Assembly: GCF_003390925.1 (NCBI RefSeq)
Contig: NZ_QUBS01000026.1
Span: 1 to 64,000, forward strand
Direction: 5' to 3'
DNA: 64,000 nt
DNA from: Trinickia diaoshuihuensis
GTDB lineage: Bacteria; Pseudomonadota; Gammaproteobacteria; Burkholderiales; Burkholderiaceae
A model generated the notes under the pieces. That model did not search any database and had not been told where the DNA came from. It saw only the letters and a program-made list of their open reading frames with translations. The position numbers and the translations under genes were made by a program. Shown in pieces: positions 1 to 8,059 of the stretch (positions are counted from its first letter, which is position 1; each line of letters begins with the position of its first letter).

Positions 1-38
1 TTCGACAATCAGATTCTCAGCTGAAACCTCCACCGCCT

Positions 39-368
39 TCAACTTCCCGCCTCAACTCCCCCGTACACCACATTCGACTTTAGCTCGTCGCTTCTGCGGA
101 GAGCAAGCAACAGATCATCTCCATCCTGGCTGATTCCGAACTGCATGATCGGCTGGTAATGCACATGCTGCGAGGCGAATCTCGCTCCGTCGATCCGGTA
201 GGGACGATTGAGAACCGACTCGCTGAATTCAGGATCGGACTGCTCGATTGGCCCGGACCGTGATTGCTTGACCAATGATTTACGGGGTCTTTTACTACCT
301 TTCGAGTCCTCCCGCAAAGTGCGCAGGCACTTTGCTTCCTGGGCGGAATAATGAAAAAAGGCCAGCAT
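39..368 (-). CDS. Hypothetical ORF, possible gene remnant
   Basis: An open frame of 109 codons lies just downstream of tRNA-Leu on the same strand. Its first codons fall inside the tRNA terminator and the direct repeat, so the listed ATG is unlikely to be a true start. The C-terminal half (around VLNRPYRIDGARF) looks protein-like, but I recognise no family. It may be the end of a gene that was disrupted when the repeat formed, or a chance frame. Confidence 0.2.
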   Translation of the reverse strand: MLAFFHYSAQEAKCLRTLREDSKGSKRPRKSLVKQSRSGPIEQSDPEFSESVLNRPYRIDGARFASQHVHYQPIMQFGISQDGDDLLLALRRSDELKSNVVYGGVEAGS

Positions 369-408
369 AAGCTGACCTTTTTAAATATGGTGCCCAGGAG
401 AGGACTCG
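298..408. repeat. Direct repeat copy 1, carrying tRNA-Leu 3' end
   Basis: 111 bp that recur at 448-558 with a 150-bp offset; I see no mismatch by eye. The unit holds the last ~18 bases of tRNA-Leu plus CCA (388-408), the tRNA terminator, and a short hairpin (GCAAAGTGC/GCACTTTGC). Because it includes a tRNA 3' end, it resembles an attachment-site scar or a local duplication. Confidence 0.85.
354..382 (-). terminator. Rho-independent terminator, duplicate copy
   Basis: On the minus strand this reads GGTCAGC, a TTAT loop, GCTGGCC, then a run of six T. The stem has one G-U pair and fits the minus strand only. It is the second copy of the tRNA-Leu terminator, inside the direct repeat. Confidence 0.7.
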
Positions 409-447
409 GTCACACGAGCGCGACCCCGGCTGCGCTTGCAAGCGCAG

Positions 448-558
448 CCTTTCGAGTCCTCCCGCAAAGTGCGCAGGCACTTTGCTTCCTGGGCGGAATA
501 ATGAAAAAAGGCCAGCATAAGCTGACCTTTTTAAATATGGTGCCCAGGAGAGGACTCG
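448..558. repeat. Direct repeat copy 2, overlapping tRNA-Leu
   Basis: Second copy of the 111-bp repeat at 298-408. Here the end at 538-558 is the 3' end of the intact tRNA-Leu gene. The 39-bp spacer between copies (409-447) is unique and ends in an 18-bp perfect palindrome (430-447, CTGCGCTTG/CAAGCGCAG). Confidence 0.85.
504..532 (-). terminator. Rho-independent terminator of tRNA-Leu
   Basis: A hairpin (GGTCAGC/GCTGGCC with a 4-nt loop on the minus strand) followed by six T, starting six bases past the tRNA CCA end. It is identical to the copy at 354-382, so the tRNA transcript meets two terminators in series. Confidence 0.75.
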
Positions 559-624
559 AACCTCCACGGTGTTGCCACCGCTAGGACCTGAACCTAGTGC
601 GTCTACCAATTCCGCCACCTGGGC
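538..624 (-). tRNA. tRNA-Leu (anticodon CAG)
   Basis: The minus strand begins GCCCAGGTGG and ends CTCCTGGGCACCA. The 7-bp acceptor stem (GCCCAGG/CCTGGGC) closes, the D-loop region reads AATTGGTAGA, and the anticodon stem CTAGG/CCTAG encloses the loop TTCAGGT, giving anticodon CAG. A long variable arm (CGGTGGCAACACCG) and the T-loop GGTTCGAGTCC follow. The long variable arm and the anticodon both identify a class II leucine tRNA. The CCA is encoded in the DNA. Confidence 0.97.
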
Positions 625-728
625 TTCGCTGCGAAAGCGAAGGCGCTATTGTAACCAGTTCGGCGCCGCTGTCAACGGTCCGCGACAACAAAAATCCAAC
701 GCCCGCCGCGCGCGACGCACGCTTGCAC

Positions 729-2486
729 TCAACTGCCGATCACCAAAAACACCTGCGCGATCGGCGCCTTCGACCCACCCGGCACGACAGAGCGCAGCGG
801 CTGCCCATACGTCACGCGCGCGTTGACGAAACGCGACCACTGAAAACGCACGCCCACGCCGACGCTCGACAACATGCCCGCCTGCACCTCACCCGTTTGA
901 TCGAGCTTGTTCCAAACATGCCCCGCATCGACGAATGCAAACGGCTGTAACGCGGGGCCGTCATCGCCGAAAAACGCAAAGGCGGGCGTGCGCAATTCCG
1001 TCTGCACGTTCCACCCGCGGTCGCCTTGCACGCTATACGGCTCGTACCCGCGCACCGTGTCGTCGCCGCCCAAGCCCATTTCCTCGCTCGGCAACAATGT
1101 ATTCGGCGTCCACTGGAAGCGCCCGCGAGCCGAAATCATGAAACCCGCCCCAATCGACAAACTGCGCTCGGCCAGCAACTGCAAATACGTATAACGGGCC
1201 GTCGCGCCATGACGGGCGGTTTCGAATTCGCTATCGGCGTTGTCGCCGTCCAAATGCCCCGGGCTTGCGACGAGCGATACGTTCGCATGCGTCTGGCCGA
1301 GCGCGTCGCTCTTCGCCGCATCGTACGTTGCCAAGAACTGATGCACGTGCGTATTGGCATTGAAGACCTGAAAGCCGCCAAATTCCAAGTCGTTATTGGA
1401 GCGTTTGAAGTCGTAGCCGAATTGAAGCTCTTGCTGCCAACCGTCGACGAACGGCAAATACCGGTCATAACGGAAGCTGAACTGCGCCGAAATCCCCGAT
1501 TGATTGAAACTGTCCCGCAGTCGCGGCGTACTGCGTGCGTACACGCCGAACAACTCGACCCGATCCAACCACGGCAGCGGTGCCGAGTAGCTGAACGAAT
1601 GCGCTTCGAGCCGCGGACGGTTGGGCCGCCCCTCGATCGGCGGATTGCCTCCGAACAGATCATTGCTCGCGGTGTATTGGTACGAGATCTGTTGGTCGAG
1701 ACCGAACAGGTTGCCGTAATCGATGCCGGCGAAGAACCTATCGCGTCCCAACTGCGCCACGCCGGCATCGTCGTACCCCGCGGTCACGCGAAGCGGCAAG
1801 CGATCCTGTGTTTGCAATATCACGTCGGTCGAATTCGGTGCTTGACCGGGCGCGTACACGACGTCCACACGTCGATACGGATTCGCATTCAGTAGCGCGA
1901 GCCCCTTCGCGACGTCCGCTTCGTGGATCGGCGCGCCGGCTCGCAGCGGCATCTCGCGCAGCAACTGGGCTTGCGAGAAGTAGCGGTTGCCGCGTGCGCT
2001 GACTTCGCCCAAGTGGAACTCGGTGACCGCGATGCGCACTACGCCGTCGCTGATATCCTGCTCGGGGACATAAACGTCAACGAGCGGCAGGCCCGCGCTC
2101 CTAAAACGCTCGATGACCGAGCGGCGTATTTCGGCGAGTCCGGCGAAAGTCAAAGGATGACCGATGTCGCCCGCGAAGCCGGCGAGGAACGCGTCGTCGA
2201 GTTCCGGGAGATTGACTTGGGCAATCTGCTTGCCGTCGGGGAGGTTCTGCGAACGCACGACCGTATGACCATCGTCTTTCACGAAGACGAGGCCATGCAA
2301 CTGCGCAACGGCGACCTGTTGCGAATCGCTCTCCGGCGAAGGAGGCCGGGGCGGTGCGGTCGGCCGTTCCGGCGCCGGCGGGGGCGTAGGCGCGTAGTCC
2401 CGATACGATTGCGCCGCGGCAGTGGCGCTGACGAGGGCCAGCGCCGCCCCGGTCCACTTGAGTTTGCCGCCGAATGTGCGCTTCAT
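729..2486 (-). CDS. Two-partner secretion outer-membrane transporter (ShlB/FhaC/HecB family)
   Basis: A 585-residue TpsB-type outer-membrane protein that would secrete a large TpsA exoprotein. A signal peptide (MKRTFGGKLKWTGAALALV...ATAAAQ) is followed by a proline-rich linker, a POTRA region (about residues 60-215, containing DGVVRIAVTEFHLGEV) and a beta-barrel. The conserved barrel-loop motif VRGY with nearby GDRGW sits near residue 475. Length fits the family (550-590). I chose the ATG at 2486 because it precedes the signal peptide; the open frame extends to 2714 through a DDKF repeat that looks untranslated. No clear Shine-Dalgarno is seen. No TpsA partner lies in this window, so the substrate is unknown. 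Confidence 0.85.
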   Translation of the reverse strand: MKRTFGGKLKWTGAALALVSATAAAQSYRDYAPTPPPAPERPTAPPRPPSPESDSQQVAVAQLHGLVFVKDDGHTVVRSQNLPDGKQIAQVNLPELDDAFLAGFAGDIGHPLTFAGLAEIRRSVIERFRSAGLPLVDVYVPEQDISDGVVRIAVTEFHLGEVSARGNRYFSQAQLLREMPLRAGAPIHEADVAKGLALLNANPYRRVDVVYAPGQAPNSTDVILQTQDRLPLRVTAGYDDAGVAQLGRDRFFAGIDYGNLFGLDQQISYQYTASNDLFGGNPPIEGRPNRPRLEAHSFSYSAPLPWLDRVELFGVYARSTPRLRDSFNQSGISAQFSFRYDRYLPFVDGWQQELQFGYDFKRSNNDLEFGGFQVFNANTHVHQFLATYDAAKSDALGQTHANVSLVASPGHLDGDNADSEFETARHGATARYTYLQLLAERSLSIGAGFMISARGRFQWTPNTLLPSEEMGLGGDDTVRGYEPYSVQGDRGWNVQTELRTPAFAFFGDDGPALQPFAFVDAGHVWNKLDQTGEVQAGMLSSVGVGVRFQWSRFVNARVTYGQPLRSVVPGGSKAPIAQVFLVIGS

Positions 2487-2507
2487 GCGCGCGTTAGCTG
2501 CATCATT

Positions 2508-2551
2508 TTTATCGTCCCCGAATTTGTCGTCCCTGAATTTATCGTCCCCAT
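2508..2551. repeat. Three tandem 15-bp repeats upstream of the TPS gene
   Basis: Three head-to-tail units of about 15 bp (minus-strand consensus GGGGACGATAAATTC) lie directly upstream of the transporter ATG at 2486. Unit 2 differs at two positions. They lie between the acyltransferase stop and the transporter start, so they could bind a regulator or alter the transcript leader. Confidence 0.7.
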
Positions 2552-2568
2552 ACCGCGCCCGCGAATGG

Positions 2569-3105
2569 CTACGCGTGCTCGATGTCCTTGATTTTGCGAG
2601 CAGGCACGCCGCCGACCAACGTATAAGGCGGTACGCTTTTCGTAACCACGGCACCCGCGGCCACCACAGCGGCTTCGTGGATCGTGACGCCCGGCAAAAT
2701 CGTTGCGCCCGCACCTATCCAGACTTTGTCCTCGATGCGAATCTCGTGATGATCGAGCCCGCGGCCGACATTCGGTTTGAAGACGATGTCGTGCGTCGCC
2801 GTCTCGAACGAGACGCGCGGACCGATTTGTACGTCCGCGCCGATCGAAATCTTGCTGTTGCGGCAAGCCAATCGAGTGTCGGCGTTCAAGTACGCACGGT
2901 CTCCGATCGAAATGCCGCGTATCGTCTCTTCGTTCAAACTCAGCTCGACGCTCAGCGGCCCGATGATCGTCACGTTCTCGCCGATCGCCATGCCCGCCCG
3001 GCGGTACAGGGCGGGGCGCATCCGGTTGAACGGGCCGTATGTCGGCATCGCATTGCCGAGGCTCATGAACAGGTGTCGTTTGAATGCCGTGAGTAGCTTC
3101 ATCAT
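2569..3105 (-). CDS. Hexapeptide-repeat acyltransferase (maltose O-acetyltransferase/WcaF-like)
   Basis: About 178 residues with the left-handed beta-helix pattern of hexapeptide acyltransferases: VTIIGPLSVELS, ISIGDRAYLNADTRL, ISIGADVQIGPRVSF, IRIEDKVWIGAGATILPGVT. The family ending VPARKIKDI is present. The catalytic His is probably in FETATHDI. The enzyme would transfer an acetyl group from acetyl-CoA to a sugar hydroxyl; beside an exopolysaccharide locus, a role in polymer acetylation is plausible but inferred. The open frame runs to 3255, but homology-like sequence begins at the ATG near 3102-3105, preceded by a GCGGG element. Confidence 0.85.
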   Translation of the reverse strand: MMKLLTAFKRHLFMSLGNAMPTYGPFNRMRPALYRRAGMAIGENVTIIGPLSVELSLNEETIRGISIGDRAYLNADTRLACRNSKISIGADVQIGPRVSFETATHDIVFKPNVGRGLDHHEIRIEDKVWIGAGATILPGVTIHEAAVVAAGAVVTKSVPPYTLVGGVPARKIKDIEHA

Positions 3106-3427
3106 CCCGCTTGCATTGCCTGCGCTTTGCGCTCCAACTCGCAAGCCTACCGCAGTGAAGGCGGTCGATCCCCTAACTGGCGCATTGAGCGGGATTTTTG
3201 TCGCAAATCCCGGCTTGGCGGACACGACGGACACTATTCGCCGCGTTGGTCTCACGGCCAGGCTCGAATCGCCCGGCTAGTGCGGTTTCCGCAGTCGAGC
3301 GACCGATATCGTCATTCGTCTAACTATTCCTACATTTAAAGGGTCGAAATACATTAAAAAAACGACACCGCCGTGGTCGGCTATGCGAAATGGGTTTTCG
3401 GAAATTCCTACAAAAAATATGTCGGGA

Positions 3428-3445
3428 ACTAGGGAATTCCCTAGT
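3428..3445. promoter_or_regulatory. 18-bp perfect palindrome, candidate operator
   Basis: ACTAGGGAATTCCCTAGT is a perfect inverted repeat with no spacer. It sits about 430 bp upstream of the lipoprotein hydrolase ATG and 320 bp upstream of the acyltransferase start. Its centre GGAATTCC is related to the second inverted repeat nearby. Confidence 0.5.
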
Positions 3446-3747
3446 GTGGTATCGGTAATTTGGCGTCGCCAAGAAGTAACAAAAAGATACGAAAATACAC
3501 ACCTCGGAAAGTTTGACCATATTGCGGTTTCTGCGTGCGTGCTGTCGGACAAATCCTACAGATTCTGCGTAAGCCCTACGCGATGTTCCGACTACGCTGA
3601 TTTCGCCAAGATGCCCATTCGCCGATACTTTGCCTCGACAAGTTGCTGCCGCAATCGCCCGCCCCCGCGCGAGGCATCGAACAGGCAAACGTAGCGGGTC
3701 TTCCCACGAGACGATGCGCCAGGTTGCGGCTTGAAGATTTCGAATTT

Positions 3748-3764
3748 AGTTAGGAATCCTAACT
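3748..3764. promoter_or_regulatory. 17-bp inverted repeat, candidate operator
   Basis: AGTTAGGA-A-TCCTAACT has two 8-bp arms and one central base. It lies about 110 bp upstream of the hydrolase ATG at 3876, a usual place for a repressor or activator site. Confidence 0.5.
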
Positions 3765-3875
3765 GTTTGTCAGTTGTTCGCGGAAGGCGCCGGAGCGCGC
3801 TTTTGCAAAGCCGCTGGCCCCCATACACCCGTTTGGCGCGAGCGCGATCTCGACGCTGTAAAGAGACTCTGTAAT

Positions 3876-5447
3876 ATGAAACGACGTCAATTTCTCGGCT
3901 GCCTGACGGCGGCGGCAAGCAGCTACGTTCTGGTCGCCTGCGGCGGCGGCGGTTCAGGCGCCGGCAACGGATCGAACGCCTCGGGTGGTACCACGGCCGT
4001 TGCCAATGCCAGCACGGCAGGCACTTCCACGGCTTCGCCCAACGGTACGACCGTGCCTTCGGCCGCCTCGATCGTGGACAACGGCGCAAACGTTTGGACC
4101 TTATCGAACGGCCTCATCTACAAGAACGGCGTCAAGGATCCGAACTCGTATAACGTCATCATGCTGCTGTGGTACGGCGGCTCGGTCTACCAAGAGAACA
4201 CGAGCAAGGCGTTCTATCAGTACACCGGTACGACCTGGGTTCAGTGTCTCGATCCGCGCTTGGGCGGCACCTCCGCCGACGGTACGGCGATTCCGCCCGC
4301 GTCTTACATCATCGACAAGCAGAGCAATCAATACACGCTCACGAACGGCTACATCTATAAGAACGGCGTGAAGGACCCGTACTCGTACAACGTGAGCATG
4401 CTGCTCTGGTACGGCGGCATGATTTATCAACAGGGCACGGGCGGTCAGTTCTACGTCAAGACGTGGATGAACACGTGGAAGCCTTGTCGCGATCCGCGCA
4501 TCAACATGGCTGCGACGGCCGGGTCGTTCTACGGCATCAACGGTCACTACGACTACCCGTTCACGCCTACGCAAGTGGTGACGGCGCTGCAAGCGCTGGG
4601 CTGCACGACGTATCGCGTGGGGCTCGTCAACACGTCCACGCAGTTGAGCAGGGTGGTGGCGCTCGCCAAGGCGTTCCAAACCGCCGGCATGACGCTGTTC
4701 ACACTGCTCGACTTCGGTCTGCGCGACTCGACGGGCACGCTCTTTACGAGCGAGTCGGCTGCCTACAGCAGCGCATACTCGGGCTCGGCGGCCATTGCCA
4801 CGGCACTCGCCCCCTACGGCGTGACGATGTACGAATGCGGCAACGAACTCACGCGCGATCCGGCGATTATTCTCAACTCGGCGACGGCCGGTACGAGCAA
4901 CGCAGACTTCAACAACGCGAATTGGCCGATCATGCGCGGCGCCATTCGCGGCATGATCGCGGGTATCAAGTCGGTCCAGCCCAATGCGAAGGTGGGCGTG
5001 AACTTCTGCGTGGCCGATATCGCCGCGTCTGACATGCTCTGGGACGGGATGCAGCCGGACGGCTCGGGCGGCTATCCCGCGGTACATTGGGACATCACGA
5101 CGTGGCACAACTATCAACCGTACGGCGACATCTTCAATGTCGGCACGGACGGCGCCGGCCCGGGCTTCAACTTGCCGTCGTATTGCAAGGCGCGCTACGG
5201 CGTCCCGTTCATGATCACCGAATGGAATGCCAGCCCCGAACAGAACGAGACGTTCCGTTCAGGCTACGTTACGCAGCAATTGGGCGAGTTCTATGCGGCG
5301 CGCAAGACGCAAGGGGTCCAATCGGTGATGTACTACGAGTTGACGAGCGGCGATTACACCTACGGCATCGTCCTCGACGACCTCACGCCGATCCAGCCGA
5401 CGTACGGTTCGTTCCAGTCGTTCGCAAAGAGCAACCCCGACAACTGA
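3876..5447 (+). CDS. Lipoprotein glycoside hydrolase, clan GH-A type, with duplicated N-terminal module
   Basis: 523 residues. The N-terminus MKRRQFLGCL has a Tat-like RRQFL and a lipobox VLVAC (Cys22), so the protein is probably membrane-anchored. A Ser/Thr/Gly linker is followed by two copies of a ~65-residue module (about 64-130 and 143-208), each with IYKNGVKDP and MLLWYGG and ending in a DPR motif. A TIM-barrel-like domain follows from about 215. YECGNEL (Glu324) and MITEWNAS (Glu449) match the acid/base and nucleophile positions of clan GH-A enzymes. It probably trims or degrades the locus polysaccharide; the exact GH family is not assigned. A purine-rich AAGAGA precedes the ATG. Confidence 0.75.
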   Translation: MKRRQFLGCLTAAASSYVLVACGGGGSGAGNGSNASGGTTAVANASTAGTSTASPNGTTVPSAASIVDNGANVWTLSNGLIYKNGVKDPNSYNVIMLLWYGGSVYQENTSKAFYQYTGTTWVQCLDPRLGGTSADGTAIPPASYIIDKQSNQYTLTNGYIYKNGVKDPYSYNVSMLLWYGGMIYQQGTGGQFYVKTWMNTWKPCRDPRINMAATAGSFYGINGHYDYPFTPTQVVTALQALGCTTYRVGLVNTSTQLSRVVALAKAFQTAGMTLFTLLDFGLRDSTGTLFTSESAAYSSAYSGSAAIATALAPYGVTMYECGNELTRDPAIILNSATAGTSNADFNNANWPIMRGAIRGMIAGIKSVQPNAKVGVNFCVADIAASDMLWDGMQPDGSGGYPAVHWDITTWHNYQPYGDIFNVGTDGAGPGFNLPSYCKARYGVPFMITEWNASPEQNETFRSGYVTQQLGEFYAARKTQGVQSVMYYELTSGDYTYGIVLDDLTPIQPTYGSFQSFAKSNPDN

Positions 5448-5483
5448 TCGATAACGGCCGCCGTTCGGATCGGTGAACGACTA

Positions 5484-5540
5484 AGGCCCGGAGCCGTGGC
5501 GCGAGCGAATCGCGCCGCCGCTCCGGGCCTCTTTTTTTTT
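5484..5540 (+). terminator. Rho-independent terminator after the hydrolase gene
   Basis: The arms AGGCCCGGAGC (5484-5494) and GCTCCGGGCCT (5520-5530) pair perfectly over 11 bp and are followed by nine T. The loop holds a smaller GGCGCGA/TCGCGCC hairpin. The orientation fits the plus-strand hydrolase. Confidence 0.9.
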
Positions 5541-5546
5541 CGAGGC

Positions 5547-6848
5547 CTAGCGGCCGCTATTGGGCACGGGGCTGCCCATGCCGCGCGGCCCGCGTCGCGC
5601 AACGGGCATGCGCGGGGGCGCCGCGGGCCCGGGCCGTTGAGCGAAAGCGGGAAAAGTCACGCGCACGCGCGAGGCAAGCAGCAACGAAATAACGAGCGCG
5701 ATCGGGAGCATGTTCGAGGGCGTCGTCAACCGATGCTCGGTGGCCGACATCGCCAGAAGGCAGACCGACGCGAGTTCGACGAACCGGTAAGCGACGAAAT
5801 TCCGGCCGTTCTCGCGTGCCGCCGCCCATGCGCCGCGTTGGCACCAGCCGACGAGGCGCCAATAAAACGCGAGCATCAGCGCAAGGCCCACGACCCCCGT
5901 TTCGGCCAGTAGGTTCAGATACGAGTTGTGCGCGTGCGAATCGCTGTGCTCGGCGGTTACGCCGACCGCTCGTCCGAACGCGCCGAAATAATTGACGACG
6001 AGTCCGATCGTATCGTCGAACGACCCGAAGCCCATCCCGACGATCGGGCTTTGGCGGAAGTAGGCGAGGGCGCGCGGCCACAGCCACTCGTACCGAATAT
6101 CGAGGTTGGCGACTTTTTCGTCGGGGTTCTCGATACTAAACTGGTAGCCCATGTAATCGGTCGAGCCATGCGTATGAAGGGCGGCGATCGTGAGCGATGC
6201 GACGATCAGCGCGCCGACCATCGTCGCGAGCATCCAGCGTTTGCGGCCGAATATCACATAGGGCAGCAGCACGATAATGCCGAACATGGACCCGCGGCTG
6301 TAGGTCGAAAACAGCATCAGGGCGTTCAGGCCCATCAGCGCGAGCAGCGAGCGGCTGCGCTTCATCGAATAGCAGGCAAGCCCCAAACACAGCAAGATCG
6401 CGAGGAAGCCCCCCGCCGCATTGCGTGCAATGAAGTAACTGCCGAACGTATCGGAAGGATGCCGGAAGATCGTCAAGATGCCGTTTTGCGCGACGTACCA
6501 AAGGTAGTAGGGCGCGTTGATGAGTATGGCGAACACGTAAAAGCGCCGGAGGATCTTGTTCAGGTCCCAGCGGTGCACGTAGACGCAACCGGCCAGAATC
6601 GGGATGTACGAGACGAAGAAGTTGCCGTCATGGCGGTAAAAGTCGAACTCGAGAAACGATTCGGGGTTGTAGTAGAGCGTTGAGAAAAGGGCGAACGCGC
6701 CGAAGATCACGAGGGGCGTGATGAAGGCGGGGTAGCGGCGCCCAAAGAACCGCCACCCGCACATCAGGATCGGGACGAACCCGATCGCGCTGACCGGAAC
6801 GAAATTCGTGACGCTGAAAATCAGCGCGATCAGGGAAACGTAGGCCAC
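5547..6848 (-). CDS. O-antigen ligase/polymerase family membrane protein (Wzy-like)
   Basis: 433 residues of mostly hydrophobic helices with a large periplasmic loop. The Wzy_C signature HAHNSYLNLLAETGVVGL follows that loop, and RQSPIVGMGFGSF precedes it; both are typical of O-antigen ligase and polymerase proteins. In a Wzx/Wzy locus it most likely polymerises lipid-linked repeat units in the periplasm. It is the last gene of the minus-strand trio, 17 bp after the export lipoprotein, and ends beside the terminator of the convergent hydrolase gene. The C-terminal ~35 residues are rich in Pro, Arg and Gly. Confidence 0.85.
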   Translation of the reverse strand: MAYVSLIALIFSVTNFVPVSAIGFVPILMCGWRFFGRRYPAFITPLVIFGAFALFSTLYYNPESFLEFDFYRHDGNFFVSYIPILAGCVYVHRWDLNKILRRFYVFAILINAPYYLWYVAQNGILTIFRHPSDTFGSYFIARNAAGGFLAILLCLGLACYSMKRSRSLLALMGLNALMLFSTYSRGSMFGIIVLLPYVIFGRKRWMLATMVGALIVASLTIAALHTHGSTDYMGYQFSIENPDEKVANLDIRYEWLWPRALAYFRQSPIVGMGFGSFDDTIGLVVNYFGAFGRAVGVTAEHSDSHAHNSYLNLLAETGVVGLALMLAFYWRLVGWCQRGAWAAARENGRNFVAYRFVELASVCLLAMSATEHRLTTPSNMLPIALVISLLLASRVRVTFPAFAQRPGPAAPPRMPVARRGPRGMGSPVPNSGR

Positions 6849-6865
6849 TCGCGTTCGCCCTCGAC

Positions 6866-8041
6866 TTACTTGGTGACGATTGCCGCCGTCAAGCCGGCAT
6901 TGATCGCAGGCAACAGCAAGCTCAACACGCGGTTGAAGCGTACCAGCGGGCCGTTGTCGACGTAGACGACGTCCTTCGGCTGCAGGTCGAATTGATTGGC
7001 CAGCAGCATCGAAACGGGCGAGGCCGAATCGAGGTGGTACACGAGCGGCTTGCCGTTTTCCTCGCGGATGACATAAAGCTGCCGCGGGTTCGCCGTGCCT
7101 TGGTTGATAAAGCCGGCTTGACTCAGCGCATCGCTGAGCGTGAGCAGCCCATCGGTGGTCGGCGTCGCCGCGATCGGCTTATTCACTTCGCCCAGCACGT
7201 AGGCCTGGTTTTGATCGCGCGAGGTCACGCGCAACATATCGCCTGGCTGGAGCAAGATGTCCTGCGGGTTCTTGCCGTTGGCCGTCATCAACGAAAGATT
7301 GATCGGATAGGACGTGCCGTTGCGCGTGAGCATCAAGTGGGAGCGATCGGCGTTGGCCGTGAAGCCGCCCGCACGATTGATCGCCTCGGTCAACGTCATC
7401 GGAATGTCGTTGATCGCTTCGCCGCCGGGGGTGCGTACTTCGCCGTCCACGTACACTTGGGACGAACGGAATGACGCCACGCGTACCGTGACCTGCGGTT
7501 CACGGAACTCCTTGGCCAAATCGGCCCGTACCTCGCGCTGAATTTCGCCGATCGTCTTGCCCGCTGCATGGATCGGACGCGACAAATACGGGAAGCTCAG
7601 ATTGCCTTGATCGTCGATCACGAAGCCTTGCGTCGGATCGGTCGGCTTGTTGTTCTGCACTTGCTGACCGAGCGCCGCCGCGAGCTCGGGGTGATCCCAC
7701 ACCGTGATTTGCAGCACGTCGCCGGGGCCGAGCTTATAGGGGCCCGGCTTGGCGAACAGATCGAGCTGGTTCGCAACTTGCATCTGGCTGCCGCCCGCGT
7801 TCAACTGTTTGATCAAGTTCAGATCGATCGGCACGATCGGAATCTGCTCGGCCTCTTTGACCGCGCCGTCGGGCGTCGTCGAAACGGGAAGGGACGCCGG
7901 TGTCTCCATATGCTGGCCCGGAACCGTCGAGCACGCGGCGAGCAGCGCCGAGAGCGCGGCGAGTAGCGCCGTGCAACCCTTGGCCGCGCGCGCGCGCGTC
8001 GTATGACCGGTCTGAGCAAGCTGTTGTACTGTCGTTTTCAT
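6866..8041 (-). CDS. wza: Outer-membrane polysaccharide export lipoprotein (Wza/OPX family)
   Basis: 391 residues. A signal peptide ends in the lipobox LLAAC (Cys37), so it is a lipoprotein. The export domain shows YKLGPGDVLQITVWDHPEL and GNLSFPYLSRPIHAAGKT, followed by two SLBB-like segments (SSQVYVDGEVRTPGG and QAYVLGEVNKPI). It would form the outer-membrane channel for the exopolysaccharide together with the Wzc-type kinase encoded at 12941. I prefer the ATG at 8041 over that at 8056 because GGAG lies 9 nt before it. It lies 18 bp downstream of the sugar-phosphate transferase gene, in one operon. Confidence 0.92.
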   Translation of the reverse strand: MKTTVQQLAQTGHTTRARAAKGCTALLAALSALLAACSTVPGQHMETPASLPVSTTPDGAVKEAEQIPIVPIDLNLIKQLNAGGSQMQVANQLDLFAKPGPYKLGPGDVLQITVWDHPELAAALGQQVQNNKPTDPTQGFVIDDQGNLSFPYLSRPIHAAGKTIGEIQREVRADLAKEFREPQVTVRVASFRSSQVYVDGEVRTPGGEAINDIPMTLTEAINRAGGFTANADRSHLMLTRNGTSYPINLSLMTANGKNPQDILLQPGDMLRVTSRDQNQAYVLGEVNKPIAATPTTDGLLTLSDALSQAGFINQGTANPRQLYVIREENGKPLVYHLDSASPVSMLLANQFDLQPKDVVYVDNGPLVRFNRVLSLLLPAINAGLTAAIVTK

Positions 8042-8059
8042 TGTTTGGCACTCCATGCA

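Larger units (their letters stand above)
3106..3875. promoter_or_regulatory. 770-bp gene-poor, AT-enriched divergent control region
   Basis: No convincing gene is seen. The stretch separates the minus-strand acyltransferase from the plus-strand lipoprotein hydrolase and is much richer in A/T than its flanks. It carries two inverted repeats (3428-3445 and 3748-3764) and several ATTCCTA-like words (about 3326, 3402, 3436), which suggests operator sites for a shared regulator. Confidence 0.5.

Noticed and set aside
295..618. 107-codon minus-strand frame beginning MAELVDALGSGP
   Set aside because: It is the translated tRNA-Leu gene plus the direct repeat, a well-known false gene.
1026..1895. 289-codon plus-strand frame
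   Set aside because: It is antisense to the TPS transporter, low in complexity and rich in Arg; a GC-rich shadow frame.
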